Positions 47,149-56,726 of a stretch of 64,000 nucleotides of DNA are shown one piece after another (positions within the stretch are counted from its first letter, which is position 1; every line of letters starts with the position of its first letter). A model generated the notes under the pieces. The model was given only the letters and a program-made list of their open reading frames with translations. It was not told the origin of the DNA and did not search any database. The stretch comes from Bog-473 sp963744225. GTDB taxonomy: Bacteria > Actinomycetota > Acidimicrobiia > Acidimicrobiales > RAAP-2. The stretch is from contig CAVUSV010000003.1 in assembly GCA_963744225.1 (NCBI GenBank), positions 186,001-250,000 on the forward strand, written 5' to 3'. The translations under genes and the position numbers were made by a program.

Positions 47149-48434
47149 TCAGCCCTTTGCGGCCGCGACGATTCGAGAGATCTCGTCGTAACCCAGGACT
47201 GGTGCAGCCTGGCCATCGGACCAAAGAGCCCCCAGATAGCCGGTCATGTGTCTGCCCACCGGGTTGGCGTCCAGACTGCGAAACGCCGCAAGTATCGGGG
47301 GAAGCACTTCGCTTGCCTGCGGTTGCGGCTGCGACCCCACAAAGGCCTCATGGGGACACTCATGGCTGAACACGCAGCTGTCGGTCGGCAGGGCTGGCAG
47401 CAAGGCCATGACGTCCCGCGAAGACGACTCCAAGTCGACGTCCATCCAGATGCAGGAGAAGGGATCCCGGAAATGGGGAAGCGTCTCGGCGAAAAATCCT
47501 CGGTGCAACTGAACGACCGACGGCTGGCCAAAAGTGCGAAGGTTGTCGGTGACCTCCTCCATCGTTCCGCGGAAGTCGTGTTCTTGGTAGTACTCACCTT
47601 CGGACGGTGGTAGCCCCTCGAACGAGTCGAACACATGGAGCTGCATCCCCAGCCACGCGCAGGCCTGGCTCAAACAGCATGTGCTGAAGCCCTTGAAACA
47701 ACCGCATTCCACCAACCCGCCGCTCGTACCTCGACTTCGCAAAACGTAGAGATGGTTCGCGATACAGAGCATCTCGTCGGGAGAGGAGGCGACCGCTTCA
47801 AAATCCTTCGCCGATGAATCGACGAGTCGATTGATTCGGTCGAAGTGCGACCCGATGAATCGAAAGGCTTCCGACATCGACAACAGGTAGTGGGCGTAGC
47901 GAAGAACGGGCTTCGCGGCGGCGCGGTTCCTCAGGATCCGGACGATGTCTTCGACGGCACGTTCGACCATCTCCGGGCCCCAGAGTGCCACGGGGTCGTA
48001 CTCGTCCGGTCGAAGCTCGACGAGCGTGGCGACGACGTCGGCCGGGACCGAGGACGGAGCCAGGGCACGCCGCACCGGCTCTCCGCCGGGAACCCTCACC
48101 GGTAGCACCTCGCGCGCAACGCGCATGACGCTGGCGTCGTGAGCGGTGAACTCAATGACAAACTGCTGCGGACGTCCGCCAGCGAAGGTGCCGTCGGGGA
48201 AGGCCACCATCAAACCGGAGTCGAGCGAACTCGAGATGTCGGGCCGTGCCGCGGCGACATCGGCACGCGGCACGCCCCATCTCACCTGGCCGATCCGCGA
48301 TCTTGCAGGAGGACCCGGACGCCGGACATCCCAGATGGGTGCACAGCCCAGCCGACGATGCCGTCAGCGTTGCAGATCTCTATGTTGTAATCGAACCCAC
48401 CGCCAAGGGCGGTGGGTTCCTGGGGAGGCGGCAC
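47149..48434 (-). CDS. TylF/MycF-type O-methyltransferase with N-terminal beta domain (one frameshift)
   Basis: About 428 residues. C-terminal domain: GGLVECGCFKGFSTCCLSQA (SAM-binding E-x-G-x-x-x-G), LHVFDSFEGLPPSEGEYYQE (substrate/Mg loop typical of TylF sugar O-methyltransferases), IWMDVDLESSSRDVMALLPA. Upstream, a frame change near 48295 links NADGIVGWAVHPSGMSGVRV to the frame with VRWGVPRADVAAARPDISS, an accessory beta domain seen on some glycan-modifying enzymes. The chosen GTG start (48434) is tentative. It probably methylates a sugar hydroxyl in the surface glycan made by the surrounding cluster. Confidence 0.8.
48393..48419. other. Perfect 12-bp inverted repeat with 3-nt loop
   Basis: GAACCCACCGCC (48393-48404), loop AAG, then GGCGGTGGGTTC (48408-48419). 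Very stable hairpin near the 5' end of the TylF-type gene. There is no T-run on either side, so it is not a standard intrinsic terminator. It could be a transcript-leader structure if that gene starts further in, or a coding coincidence. Confidence 0.6.
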
Positions 48435-48662
48435 GGGCTGGGGACGCCGGCGAGCCTGGAGCACCTGTCGAACGCCGTGCACGGGGCGCAAGCATACCGA
48501 CACCGTGGCCGTCTCGTGGCGACCCGACGAGCGTGCGGCCGGCACCGAGCGGAAGGTGAGGGGCATGTGTTCATGGAGTCCGCGTCGGCCCTCGGGTGCT
48601 CCGGGGCGGGGGGAGCGGTATAACGTTTCCGCCGACCAACGAGCCGCCGAAGCGGAGGACAC

Positions 48663-49585
48663 ATGGCGACAGACGCAGTCAGGTTCCATAGTCGGTTCGG
48701 AGGGCTATGGACGGATCGCCTGGACGCTTCCTCTGAGCTCGAGCGTCGCCGGACCAGCGGACTCCTCACAGACCGGGAAGCGGCTGCGGTCGTGAGCTGG
48801 ATCGCCAACGGCTATGTCATCCTCGACGACGCCGTGCCACCAGACGATTGTGACGCGCTCGCTAGTGAGATCGCACGGGCCTGGAACGACGGCGCCGGAG
48901 ACCTGTTGACGCAGCCTCCCGGAGAGCACGATACGAGGCCGCCGAGTCCCGATACGCCTCCCGACCGGATGCGAATTGTCGACGTCTACGCAGTCCGTCC
49001 TGTTGCACTCAAGGTTCTCCTGGCACCGAACATCGTCCGGTTCCTGACACTTATCTTCGATGCCGAACCGCTCCTGTTCCAGAGTCTGACGTTCGAATGC
49101 GGGAGCGAGCAGGGTATGCACCAGGACTCGGCCTACGTCGTGGTCAACTCGCCCATGGAATTTGTGGCGTCGTGGACGGCCCTCGAGGACATTCAGCCGG
49201 ACTCCGGTGAACTCCAGTACTTCGAGGGCAGTCATCGCCTACCGGAGTACCTGTTCGGCGGCGAGCACAAGTCGTGGGACCCCAACCGCGACGGCATGGA
49301 GCAGCACGATGAGTGGGCAAAGTTGCTCCATGTAAACAGCGAGCGGCTGAATTTTCCCTCAGGACATTCCGTCCGAAGAAGGGTGACACCTTGATCTGGT
49401 CCGCCGATCTTGCCCACGGCGGAGCGCCGGTCTTGGACCGCTCCCTGACACGCCGCAGCCAGGTCGGGCACTACTGCCCTGAGGGCGTCTCGCCAAACTA
49501 CTTTCGATACCGTCCGGACCGACGGCACAAGGATCGCGCCGCCGGTGGGTGGCTCTCCTCGGAGTACTACGACTTGGGTAGGTAG
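48663..49585 (+). CDS. Phytanoyl-CoA dioxygenase (PhyH)-family Fe(II)/2-oxoglutarate oxygenase (one frameshift)
   Basis: About 307 residues. The iron ligands are visible as QGMHQDSAYVVV (H-x-D) and, after the frame change near 49370, TLIWSADLAHGGAPVLD (distal His). RRSQVGHYCPEG carries the Arg that binds 2-oxoglutarate. The central VASWTALEDIQPDSGELQYF and EGSHRLPEYLFGGEH are family typical (W-x-A-L-x-D, G-S-H). Such enzymes hydroxylate lipids, amino acids or sugar moieties. Placed between glycan methyltransferases and glycosyltransferases, it may hydroxylate part of the polysaccharide or its lipid; that is inference. Confidence 0.85.
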
Positions 49586-49621
49586 ACGCAGCCTCGTTGC
49601 TGCTTGCCACTCACAACGGGC

Positions 49622-51334
49622 TCAACTAGGACCCACGGGACAGAGCGTTGCTACCGACCCTGCTGGTACGAGCCCGGTTTCCGGTGTCAGCTCGCCTTCC
49701 CAGCGGATTGCGGTCGACGGCGCGGACCACGCAACCTTCGTCACCGAGCCCTGGGTGAGGTTGGCGAGCGGAGGTCCGGGAAACGCGTCGGACCATGACC
49801 GGACCCGCAGCGACAAGCCAACCCCCGGAGGCGCCATGATCCAGATACCGCCCGGGGGGAGGTTGATGTCGAGCGGCGTGCCCGCGCTGAGGGGATGTCG
49901 CTCGCACGAGTGCGCCGCGATGAGCGAGGGCCCCCGCCGCACAGAGACTTCCATCGGCCGGCCGAGCAACAGCATGGCGTCGACCCTCCCCCGTATTGAT
50001 TCACCCGAGGTGAGGATCTGTTGGCGGCCGTCACCTGAAGAACCGAATTGTCGGGCCGCCGCGAGGTACGGGCCCACGCTCACCTGCGGCATCAGGTCTG
50101 GGTCGGGTCGGAAGGAACCTGGTAGGGCGGGTCCGGCGATCGCTACCGCACCCAGGTCGGCGCGGACCTGCGACGACACCCGTGCAAGGTAGTCCCTGCT
50201 GTCGGTCAGCTGGTTCGCGTTCCACCAAATGGCCACGCCTGCATATGCGACCACTCCCACGGCCACAACGGCGGTGACGATCCTGCCCCATGCCGGAGCG
50301 GCCCCACGGTGACGTCCTCGAGCGTTCCACATGATCAAGGCTGGGAGCTCGCCGGCGGCGACGAGGACGAAGGCCGCGGCGGGATAGAGGTACCGGCTCG
50401 GGCTGGTCGGCGAGGGACCCCGGGCCACGAGGATCAGCACCCAAAACGTGAGGAGCCCGGTTACCGCCATGGCGAGTCGGGCGGCCTGACCCGTACTCCG
50501 CACAACTGCGATGACGACCAGGACGGTGAGCACCGACGACAGCACGGCTCCAGCCGTCGTCCCGCTTCCGACGAGGGCGCCCACGGCGGTCGACGTGTAG
50601 GAGGCCATCGAGTGCACGAGCTTGATCGGCGAGACGGTGGTCGAGGAGGACTTCCCGATTGCCTCGTACCAGGCAATGAACAGCGCGAAGGGCAGCGCCG
50701 GGATCCAGAGGCGCCGCCAGCTCTGGCGCCGCCACGCCAGCTCCACCGCCACGCCGGCCAGGAACGGAAGCCCGACCGCCGAACACGCGACGCTTGCCAC
50801 AAGACATCCGCACGCTCCTAGATCGGCGCGGCGGGTGCCCCGGTCCAGCAAAACGAGCGCTCCCAGGCCTCCCGCCACGCTCCCGAGAAACCCGATCTGG
50901 AACGGCCAGAGCAGGTCCTGCCAAGCCGGTCCGAACAGCATCAGCGCCGCAGCGGCCGCGCCTGCGATGACCGGGAGGATCTTCCGCCGCAGCAAGACGA
51001 AGACGAGCCAGCCACACACCACGTCGAGAAGAACCAGGATCAGCTGATAGGGCCAATAGTGCCGCAAGCCCACGGTGTTCAACAGCACCTCGTAGACCGA
51101 GAAAGGAACCATCGACGGGTGGCCGTTGTGGGGTTGAAGGACGTTGTGCCAGTACCCGGTGGTAGCCGCAGCGTTGATGAAGTCCCACTCGTCATAGAAG
51201 AACGTGAGACCGCGCCCAAGGATCATGAGCCACACCACGGTGCACACGGCCGCGGCACCGAAGACGGCGAGGCCCAACCACTCGCCGCGCGCCCGCGTCC
51301 GCCCGCCTCCGGTTCGGGGGGATCGATCTGTCAA
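49622..51334 (-). CDS. Polytopic membrane protein, GT-C-like glycosyltransferase
   Basis: 570 residues. After a basic N-terminus, helix 1 (LGLAVFGAAAVCTVVWLMIL) leads to RGLTFFYDEWDFINAAATTG, with the D-E motif of GT-C first loops. About eleven further helices follow to VGVVAYAGVAIWWNAN. The C-terminal ~190 residues are extracytoplasmic, with a beta-sandwich-like pattern (PGGIWIMAPPGVGLSLRVRS). Likely a polyprenyl-phosphate-sugar-dependent transferase working outside the membrane. It is the last gene of a leftward operon that begins at 55643, with the FkbM gene 13 bases upstream. Confidence 0.75.
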   Translation of the reverse strand: MTDRSPRTGGGRTRARGEWLGLAVFGAAAVCTVVWLMILGRGLTFFYDEWDFINAAATTGYWHNVLQPHNGHPSMVPFSVYEVLLNTVGLRHYWPYQLILVLLDVVCGWLVFVLLRRKILPVIAGAAAAALMLFGPAWQDLLWPFQIGFLGSVAGGLGALVLLDRGTRRADLGACGCLVASVACSAVGLPFLAGVAVELAWRRQSWRRLWIPALPFALFIAWYEAIGKSSSTTVSPIKLVHSMASYTSTAVGALVGSGTTAGAVLSSVLTVLVVIAVVRSTGQAARLAMAVTGLLTFWVLILVARGPSPTSPSRYLYPAAAFVLVAAGELPALIMWNARGRHRGAAPAWGRIVTAVVAVGVVAYAGVAIWWNANQLTDSRDYLARVSSQVRADLGAVAIAGPALPGSFRPDPDLMPQVSVGPYLAAARQFGSSGDGRQQILTSGESIRGRVDAMLLLGRPMEVSVRRGPSLIAAHSCERHPLSAGTPLDINLPPGGIWIMAPPGVGLSLRVRSWSDAFPGPPLANLTQGSVTKVAWSAPSTAIRWEGELTPETGLVPAGSVATLCPVGPS

Positions 51335-51347
51335 AATGCCGAGCGCG

Positions 51348-52208
51348 CTACGTATCTCGCCGAAGGATTAGGTTTACCTGTCCATCCGAGCCGGCCGACC
51401 GGCAATGCTCAATGACGTCGTCCGCCGTGCACGTCCCCGTGCCACCGTCATCGTTCACCGCGATGTGAAACTTGAGTCGACGGTAGCGATCGAGGACTTC
51501 GGAGGGATCCAATCCACGTTCGACCAGAGCCGTTGGCCAGAACTCCACCACCAAGACGATGGCCGGCGACTCGCCGACGATCCGCTCCATGCCGAGGATG
51601 ACCTCTGGCTCGAAACCCTGGACATCGATCTTGACGACGTCGAAAGTTCGCCGCGTAAACAGCTCGTCGGCGGTGATCACCGGCACGACGAGGTCGTACC
51701 GCTTGTCGGGTGTGCGGGCGCCCACCCGAGAGTCGCCGGGGTTCATGGGAGGCGACGACATGGGAAGCAGGCATCGCGAATCTCCGAGGGCCGCGTTGTG
51801 GATCCGGGCACGGACCCCGCCGGCCCACAGATTGGCCTGCAACAGGCTGTGGAGCACCGGATGGGGTTCGACTGCGTCGATCTGGACATCACAGGCGAGT
51901 CGGTGCGCAAACAGGCTGAAGTACCCGACATTCGCCCCGACATCGAGGAAGCGGGCGGTGGGGCGGAGCAACCTTCGGAGCAGTGCACCCGTGGATTCCT
52001 CCCAGGTCTTGCGCCTCAGGAGATAAGGACGCATCACCTCATCGCTCGTCTGCATCCAGATCGGGCCAACGTCGGAGTCGATCTGCTCGAACGGCCCTCC
52101 GTCACGCACCGGTGCGGGCATGATTGGTCCGCGCCCCACCGTTCGCGCCGCGGCACGCCGAATAACCGTTTGCCCACCCGACCGGGCGGCATGGCTGATC
52201 CTCGACAT
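51348..52208 (-). CDS. FkbM-family SAM-dependent methyltransferase
   Basis: 286 residues. SAM site ARFLDVGANVGYFSLFAHRL, acidic second strand end IDAVEPHPVLHSLLQANLWA, and the FkbM signature FDVVKIDVQGFEPEVILGME near residue 205. The N-terminal ~80 residues hold MRPYLLRRKTWEESTGALLR, common in the family. FkbM enzymes methylate hydroxyls of sugars or polyketides. Between two glycan-synthesis genes, a sugar O-methylation role is likely. Start ATG follows the GT2 stop by one base, so they are in one transcript. Confidence 0.88.
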   Translation of the reverse strand: MSRISHAARSGGQTVIRRAAARTVGRGPIMPAPVRDGGPFEQIDSDVGPIWMQTSDEVMRPYLLRRKTWEESTGALLRRLLRPTARFLDVGANVGYFSLFAHRLACDVQIDAVEPHPVLHSLLQANLWAGGVRARIHNAALGDSRCLLPMSSPPMNPGDSRVGARTPDKRYDLVVPVITADELFTRRTFDVVKIDVQGFEPEVILGMERIVGESPAIVLVVEFWPTALVERGLDPSEVLDRYRRLKFHIAVNDDGGTGTCTADDVIEHCRSAGSDGQVNLILRRDT

Positions 52209-52209
52209 C

Positions 52210-53394
52210 TCAGAAGACCCGCTCTCGGTAGGGCGACCGATGGAGGACGGGGATCACGCCGGATGTGCCGACCTCCGCCTCGATCTCGTGGCTTACTCGG
52301 CCGCGGTCGAAGATCCGGATCTCGCGGGGCGGCTGCCCGACGATCGACTGCACCGTCGGCAGCACGCCACCCTCGCCGACGGCGAAGGCGGTCTCAAAGC
52401 CCTCGTACGCAGCCGTGATCATCGGAGCGGCTCCGTCGGGGTCGATCCGGAACCGGACCACATCGACGTCACGAGGTTGTTGGTGCAGACGACTGGTCTC
52501 GAGCCGGTAGCCCCATTGGCGCGCCGCCGAGAGAATGATCCGGCGCAGCCCTCGCTCGCACATCCCGTCGATGATGCTCGAGGCGAACAGTGCGGTGAGC
52601 TGGGAGGTGTAGAGCGGGTAGCGCTGGTCGATGATCGCCTGGTGCGCATGGACGATATGGTCGCCGTCGCCGATGAGACCCTCGACCTTCGTGATCCCGC
52701 TCCCAGCGTGGTAGACGAAGCAAGACGGAGCAAGGACTGACTCGTAGCCCATCGTATGGCTGCGCAGGCACCAGTCGATCTCCTCGGAGTAGCCCCGGCC
52801 GAAGACCGGGTCCATGAGCCCGACTTCGTTGATCATTGCGGTCGGGATGGCCATGCAGAACCCGACTCCCGACGGAATGGGCACCGCCTGCCCGTCGAAC
52901 TCCTCGTCGACTCGCTCCGAGAGCCAGTCGACCATCTCGGGGACTTCCGCCAGATGGTCCGGATCGCTATTGGGGAGCGAATACACACTGGAATTGTTTG
53001 ACCAGGCGGTCGTCGTGGAGATGGACCCATTCTCAATGAGCGGGCGAAGCAACGTCGGGATCAGATTGGAAGGCACGATGGTGTCGGAGTTGAGCAGGAT
53101 CACGGCGTCGTACCCCGCGTCGACGGCCCGTAGCATCCCCAGGTTCATGTTGCGCGGGATGCCGAGGTTCCGAGGGGTCCGGTAGTACCCGAATCCGAAG
53201 TCCGCTGCCATCTCGCGGCAACGGTCACTCCAGCCGGGCGCAGGGCTCGCGTCGTCGAGCACCAGGACGTCCGCGGTGTGCACCCCCGGCTTGATGCGTG
53301 CCAGCGACGCAAGACACGGACCGACGAACTCCTCGCCGTTGTAGACGAGCAGCGCGATCAGGACCCGCCACGATGCCTTAGAGCCCGAGGGCAT
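52210..53394 (-). CDS. GT2 glycosyltransferase
   Basis: 394 residues. GT-A motifs: WRVLIALLVYNGEEFVGPCL, DVLVLDDASPAPG, YYRTPRNLGIPRNMNLGMLR, AVILLNSDTIVPSNLIPTLL (N-S-D in place of DxD), and the acceptor loop FGRGYSEEIDWCLRSHTMGY. The extra ~120-residue C-terminus (after YHAGSGITKVEGLIGDGDH) is unassigned and may bind an acceptor. Its ATG lies inside the last codons of the coiled-coil gene, a 17-base overlap that couples their translation. Confidence 0.88.
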   Translation of the reverse strand: MPSGSKASWRVLIALLVYNGEEFVGPCLASLARIKPGVHTADVLVLDDASPAPGWSDRCREMAADFGFGYYRTPRNLGIPRNMNLGMLRAVDAGYDAVILLNSDTIVPSNLIPTLLRPLIENGSISTTTAWSNNSSVYSLPNSDPDHLAEVPEMVDWLSERVDEEFDGQAVPIPSGVGFCMAIPTAMINEVGLMDPVFGRGYSEEIDWCLRSHTMGYESVLAPSCFVYHAGSGITKVEGLIGDGDHIVHAHQAIIDQRYPLYTSQLTALFASSIIDGMCERGLRRIILSAARQWGYRLETSRLHQQPRDVDVVRFRIDPDGAAPMITAAYEGFETAFAVGEGGVLPTVQSIVGQPPREIRIFDRGRVSHEIEAEVGTSGVIPVLHRSPYRERVF

Positions 53395-53641
53395 TGCGCA
53401 CCGCCCAGATTCGGTCCGCCAATCGGTACGCCGCCGACGACTCCTTGCGCTCCTGCTCGACCCGGTACTGGGTGTACTCGATTCGCAGGTGCTCCAGCTC
53501 GCTGCGCAGGTTCACGATCTGCTGGCGAGCGTCGACCAGACGCTCTGTCAGATCGATCACTCGGGCGGTAGCCATCTCAGCGTCCACGAGGGCCTGCGTC
53601 AGGGACAGCCGATCGAGCTCCTCCTCCAGTGCTTCTTTCAC
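53378..53641 (-). CDS. Small coiled-coil protein in glycosyltransferase operon
   Basis: 87 residues from GTG 53641 with a perfect GGAGG six bases upstream. Almost the whole chain is a heptad-patterned helix: VKEALEEELDRLSLTQALVD, RVIDLTERLVDARQQIVNLR, SELEHLRIEYTQYRVEQERK, ending ADRIWAVRNALGL. No membrane segment. It overlaps the downstream GT2 by 17 bases. Coiled-coil partners of glycosyltransferases can act as scaffolds or chain-length rulers; here that is inference from context and architecture only. Confidence 0.8.
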   Translation of the reverse strand: MKEALEEELDRLSLTQALVDAEMATARVIDLTERLVDARQQIVNLRSELEHLRIEYTQYRVEQERKESSAAYRLADRIWAVRNALGL

Positions 53642-53672
53642 AGAACCTCCTCGGGGGCGCGGCACCGGCCGC

Positions 53673-55643
53673 TCAGCGGGGCGCGAGCGCCATGACATGG
53701 CGGTACAGATCGGCGAGCCGCTCTGCGGTTGCGGCCCAAGTGTATTTCGCGCCGGCGGCCAGACAGGATTCAACCTGGAATCGCGCCTGCGCTGGGTCGC
53801 TCAATAAGGCGTCGGCCGCGGCCGCGAGCGTTTCCGGCGACCAGTCCTCCGCGGCCACCGGGATCTCCGGTGCGAGCTCTTGGAGTGGGCCGAACCGTGT
53901 GAACAGGGTCGGCGTCCCGAAACGGGCCGCCTCGAATGGGACCAAGCCGAACCCCTCTGCCGAGGACGGGTAGAGCACCAGATCGGCGTGCCGGATGAGC
54001 CAGTTGCGCTCCGACGACGGGAGGTCGGGCAACAGGAATACCTCGGACTCCAGCGTCTTGCGGTGATGCAGCATGAGGTTGGCCTCGGCGAGCCGCGACG
54101 ACCCGTACGGCACGGTCGGTCCGGCCATCACGAGGGCGTGAGAATGCCCGCGCGCATGGAGATCCTCGAGGACGGCCAAGGCGAGGTCCCTGTTCTTGTG
54201 GGCGTAGTCCGTGCCCAGGCACAAGATGAATTGACCTTCGACGAAGCCGCGGTCCAGAAGCTCGCCAGGCATTTCCGTCGGCTCGTCGCCGGTCAGATGC
54301 CCCGTCCCGAAGGGGACGGCGTGCAGGCGCTGGGGATCGACAGGGAGCCGCTCCATCTCGGCCTGGATCTTCACGTCTTCTGAGATCACGACGACCGCGT
54401 CCGCGTCCGCGGAGCCTTTACGGAGCGCGTCGCGGTACAGCAGCCACTGCTCCGCGTCCTGGTGGTAGGCACCGTTCCGGTACACGATCAGATCGAGGAT
54501 CGTCACGACGACGCGGTCGGCGACCTTCCGCCACAGGTCCACTGAGAACCACTGGTCCGGTTGCACCATGCGGTGGGCCACGTCGCAATGACCCAGCCCC
54601 TCCAGTGTGTTGAAGTCGACGGCCCGGGGGACGACTTTGGGCATCGACAGGATCTCGGCGGCGTACGCGGGAATGTCCGACCGCAAGGCCACGACGACCT
54701 CGCGCACGTCATGGCGGCGGCTCAACGCCTCCACGGTGGCCAGGATCGACACCTGCGTGCCCATCTCGTGTGGTCCGAGGTAGGACCCGTCCACGGCGAC
54801 GCGCAACCCCAAGACCTTGGTCCGCGCCAACCCGTGCGTGAGTGCCAGGGGAGCCGTGATCGATCTCGCTTCGTGGTCGACGAATCCCACCTCATTCGGG
54901 TACAGCGTGTGAATCCAGTGCCGCTCGAGGGGGTGCAGGTCGTCCAGCGTTCCGATCCTGTGCGGCGCGTCACCGGCCGCCCGGTGGCGGAGGAAGAAAG
55001 TCGAGTCGTCCAAGAGATGGATGAAGCCCCTCGATCTCGCCCGGACCGCGAAGTCGGCCAGCGTGCCCGCGAGCTCGGCCCGAGGGCCAGGGATCAGTCC
55101 GCCGACCGCCCCCAGCGCGGAGGGGGCCAAGAGGACCGCCGCACCGACTGCGGTCGGGATCGGGGTGGGAGGTTCGTGCGGGCCGAATTCACGCAGGCGG
55201 CGGCTTACCGAGCTGGCGTCGTGTCCCTCCGGGGGCTGGAGGACGGGACCATTTCGGACCGGGAAGCTCAGGAACCCGGCGTCGTTGCTCAGGAACGAAA
55301 CGGTGGCCACTCGCAGATCGTCGGCGATCAGCTGGAGCGCCCGACCGAGGAAGTTGTCGGGCAGAGTGATCGCATCGCCGACCGCCAGCACTGGGAGTCG
55401 GTGCAGATTCCAGGTCTGGTTCAGGAGGTCGGCGGTATTGACGGACACCAGGCACTGGCAACCCGCCTCGCGGAAAGGCACGATCGACTCGCCCGATGGT
55501 CCGCCGGCCACCACCGGGATGCCCGCCGACCTGAGTGACCAGACGGCCGTCATGAGGTGGTCGGCGTTGGCCGGGGGAACGAAGAGAGCCGCCACGGCGG
55601 GGACCCGCTCGACCGCCACCGTACGATCGTGAACGGTCGTCAC
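53673..55643 (-). CDS. Two-domain glycosyltransferase: GT2-like N-terminus and GT4 C-terminus
   Basis: 656 residues from GTG 55643. The first ~270 residues have a GT-A-like plan (VAALFVPPANADHLMTAVWS, LPVLAVGDAITLPDNFLGRA) but lack a clear acceptor motif. The rest is GT4: GLRVAVDGSYLGPHEMGTQV (glycine loop), AVVVISEDVKIQAEMERLPV, FILCLGTDYAHKNRDLALAV (K-N-R donor loop), DLVLYPSSAEGFGLVPFEAA with the E-x7-E nucleotide-sugar motif. Likely adds a sugar to the lipid-linked repeat unit. First gene of the leftward operon that also holds the coiled coil, GT2, FkbM and GT-C genes. Confidence 0.85.
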   Translation of the reverse strand: MTTVHDRTVAVERVPAVAALFVPPANADHLMTAVWSLRSAGIPVVAGGPSGESIVPFREAGCQCLVSVNTADLLNQTWNLHRLPVLAVGDAITLPDNFLGRALQLIADDLRVATVSFLSNDAGFLSFPVRNGPVLQPPEGHDASSVSRRLREFGPHEPPTPIPTAVGAAVLLAPSALGAVGGLIPGPRAELAGTLADFAVRARSRGFIHLLDDSTFFLRHRAAGDAPHRIGTLDDLHPLERHWIHTLYPNEVGFVDHEARSITAPLALTHGLARTKVLGLRVAVDGSYLGPHEMGTQVSILATVEALSRRHDVREVVVALRSDIPAYAAEILSMPKVVPRAVDFNTLEGLGHCDVAHRMVQPDQWFSVDLWRKVADRVVVTILDLIVYRNGAYHQDAEQWLLYRDALRKGSADADAVVVISEDVKIQAEMERLPVDPQRLHAVPFGTGHLTGDEPTEMPGELLDRGFVEGQFILCLGTDYAHKNRDLALAVLEDLHARGHSHALVMAGPTVPYGSSRLAEANLMLHHRKTLESEVFLLPDLPSSERNWLIRHADLVLYPSSAEGFGLVPFEAARFGTPTLFTRFGPLQELAPEIPVAAEDWSPETLAAAADALLSDPAQARFQVESCLAAGAKYTWAATAERLADLYRHVMALAPR

Positions 55644-55806
55644 GCGGCGAACGTTACTAGGCCTGCAACCCGAACTGAGGGCGCGAACTGGGGCGGTCGA
55701 GCGACGGCCTATCCGGTGTCGTCGTGTGGTGACGCAGGAAACACGGGAGTTGCTCGCCTGGTGCCACGTCCGAATTGCGGCTCCCCGGTCAAGCGCCGAG
55801 CGGGGG

Positions 55807-56619
55807 TCACTCGGGACCAGAGAGCCCGAGCATGTCGGTGACACCGTGGTCGCGTCCCGCCGTGTAGCCGCCGTCGACGGGGAGAGCATGGCCGGTGACG
55901 AACGAGGCGTCGTCGGAGAGCAGGAACGCGGCCACCGCGGCGATCTCCTCAGGCCGGCCCATGCGCCGGCCGAGCTTGTGCTCGCGGACGATGTCGGCCA
56001 ACGCCGACTCCATGCCCGGCCCGAAGACGACGGCCGTCATCGGTGTCTCAATGAAGCCCGGACAGATGGCGTTGACCCGGATCCCACGGCCTGCGTAGTC
56101 GATTGCCATGTTCTTGGTGAGGAGGACGACGCCGCCCTTCGACGCGCTGTACACACTTCCGCCCGCGGTGCCTTCGAGGCCCTCGATGCTGGCCAGCGTC
56201 ACCACCGCACCACGCCGTCCGTCCTCGTGCGCGGGCTGGGAGAGCATCTGGCCGATGACGTGCTTGGCCGTGAGATAGGTGCCGGTCAGGTTCACGGCGA
56301 TCACGCGGGCCCACTCCTCGGCGGGCAGCATGTGGACCGGACCCCCGCCGGCGACGCCCGCCGCGTTGACCAGACCGTCGAGGCCCCCCCCGAAGTCGAC
56401 GGCGGCCCTCACGAGCGCGGCCACCGCGGCTTCGTCGGTGATGTCGGTGTGCGTGAAGGCCCAGCGGCCCTCGCTTCCCGCCGGCGCTGCCTCCGGCGGG
56501 TCGGCGACGTCGGCCCCCATCACCCGCGCGCCCTCCTCCATGAGTCGGGCCGCCGTGGCCCGACCGATGCCCGAGGCGGCTCCCGTCACGATGTAGGTCC
56601 GACCCGGTAGTCCTCGCAT
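55807..56619 (-). CDS. Short-chain dehydrogenase/reductase
   Basis: 270 residues, classical SDR. TYIVTGAASGIGRATAARLM (NAD(P) loop), ADVADPPEA (acidic end of strand 2 favours NAD over NADP), LVNAAGVAGGGPVHML (N-A-A-G), VVTLASIEGLEGTAGGSVYS and YSASKGGVVLLTKNMA (Ser-Tyr-Lys), RVNAICPGFIETPM. The C-terminal FVTGHALPVDGGYTAG is the usual closing motif. Oxidises or reduces a secondary alcohol/ketone of unknown identity. Divergent from the LLM flavin oxidoreductase with 107 bases between. Confidence 0.92.
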   Translation of the reverse strand: MRGLPGRTYIVTGAASGIGRATAARLMEEGARVMGADVADPPEAAPAGSEGRWAFTHTDITDEAAVAALVRAAVDFGGGLDGLVNAAGVAGGGPVHMLPAEEWARVIAVNLTGTYLTAKHVIGQMLSQPAHEDGRRGAVVTLASIEGLEGTAGGSVYSASKGGVVLLTKNMAIDYAGRGIRVNAICPGFIETPMTAVVFGPGMESALADIVREHKLGRRMGRPEEIAAVAAFLLSDDASFVTGHALPVDGGYTAGRDHGVTDMLGLSGPE

Positions 56620-56726
56620 GACGCGCCTCGCTTTGGTTGCGCCCGGGCGACCCGGGCTGATAGGAGCAGTGCACCGTTCTAGCCCGGGCCGTCCGCCGGG
56701 CCACCGTCCGGGGGGAGCCCACCGCC

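Noticed and set aside
48393..48419. Rho-independent terminator
   Set aside because: Strong stem but no T-run on either side, and it is located at a gene start rather than an end.
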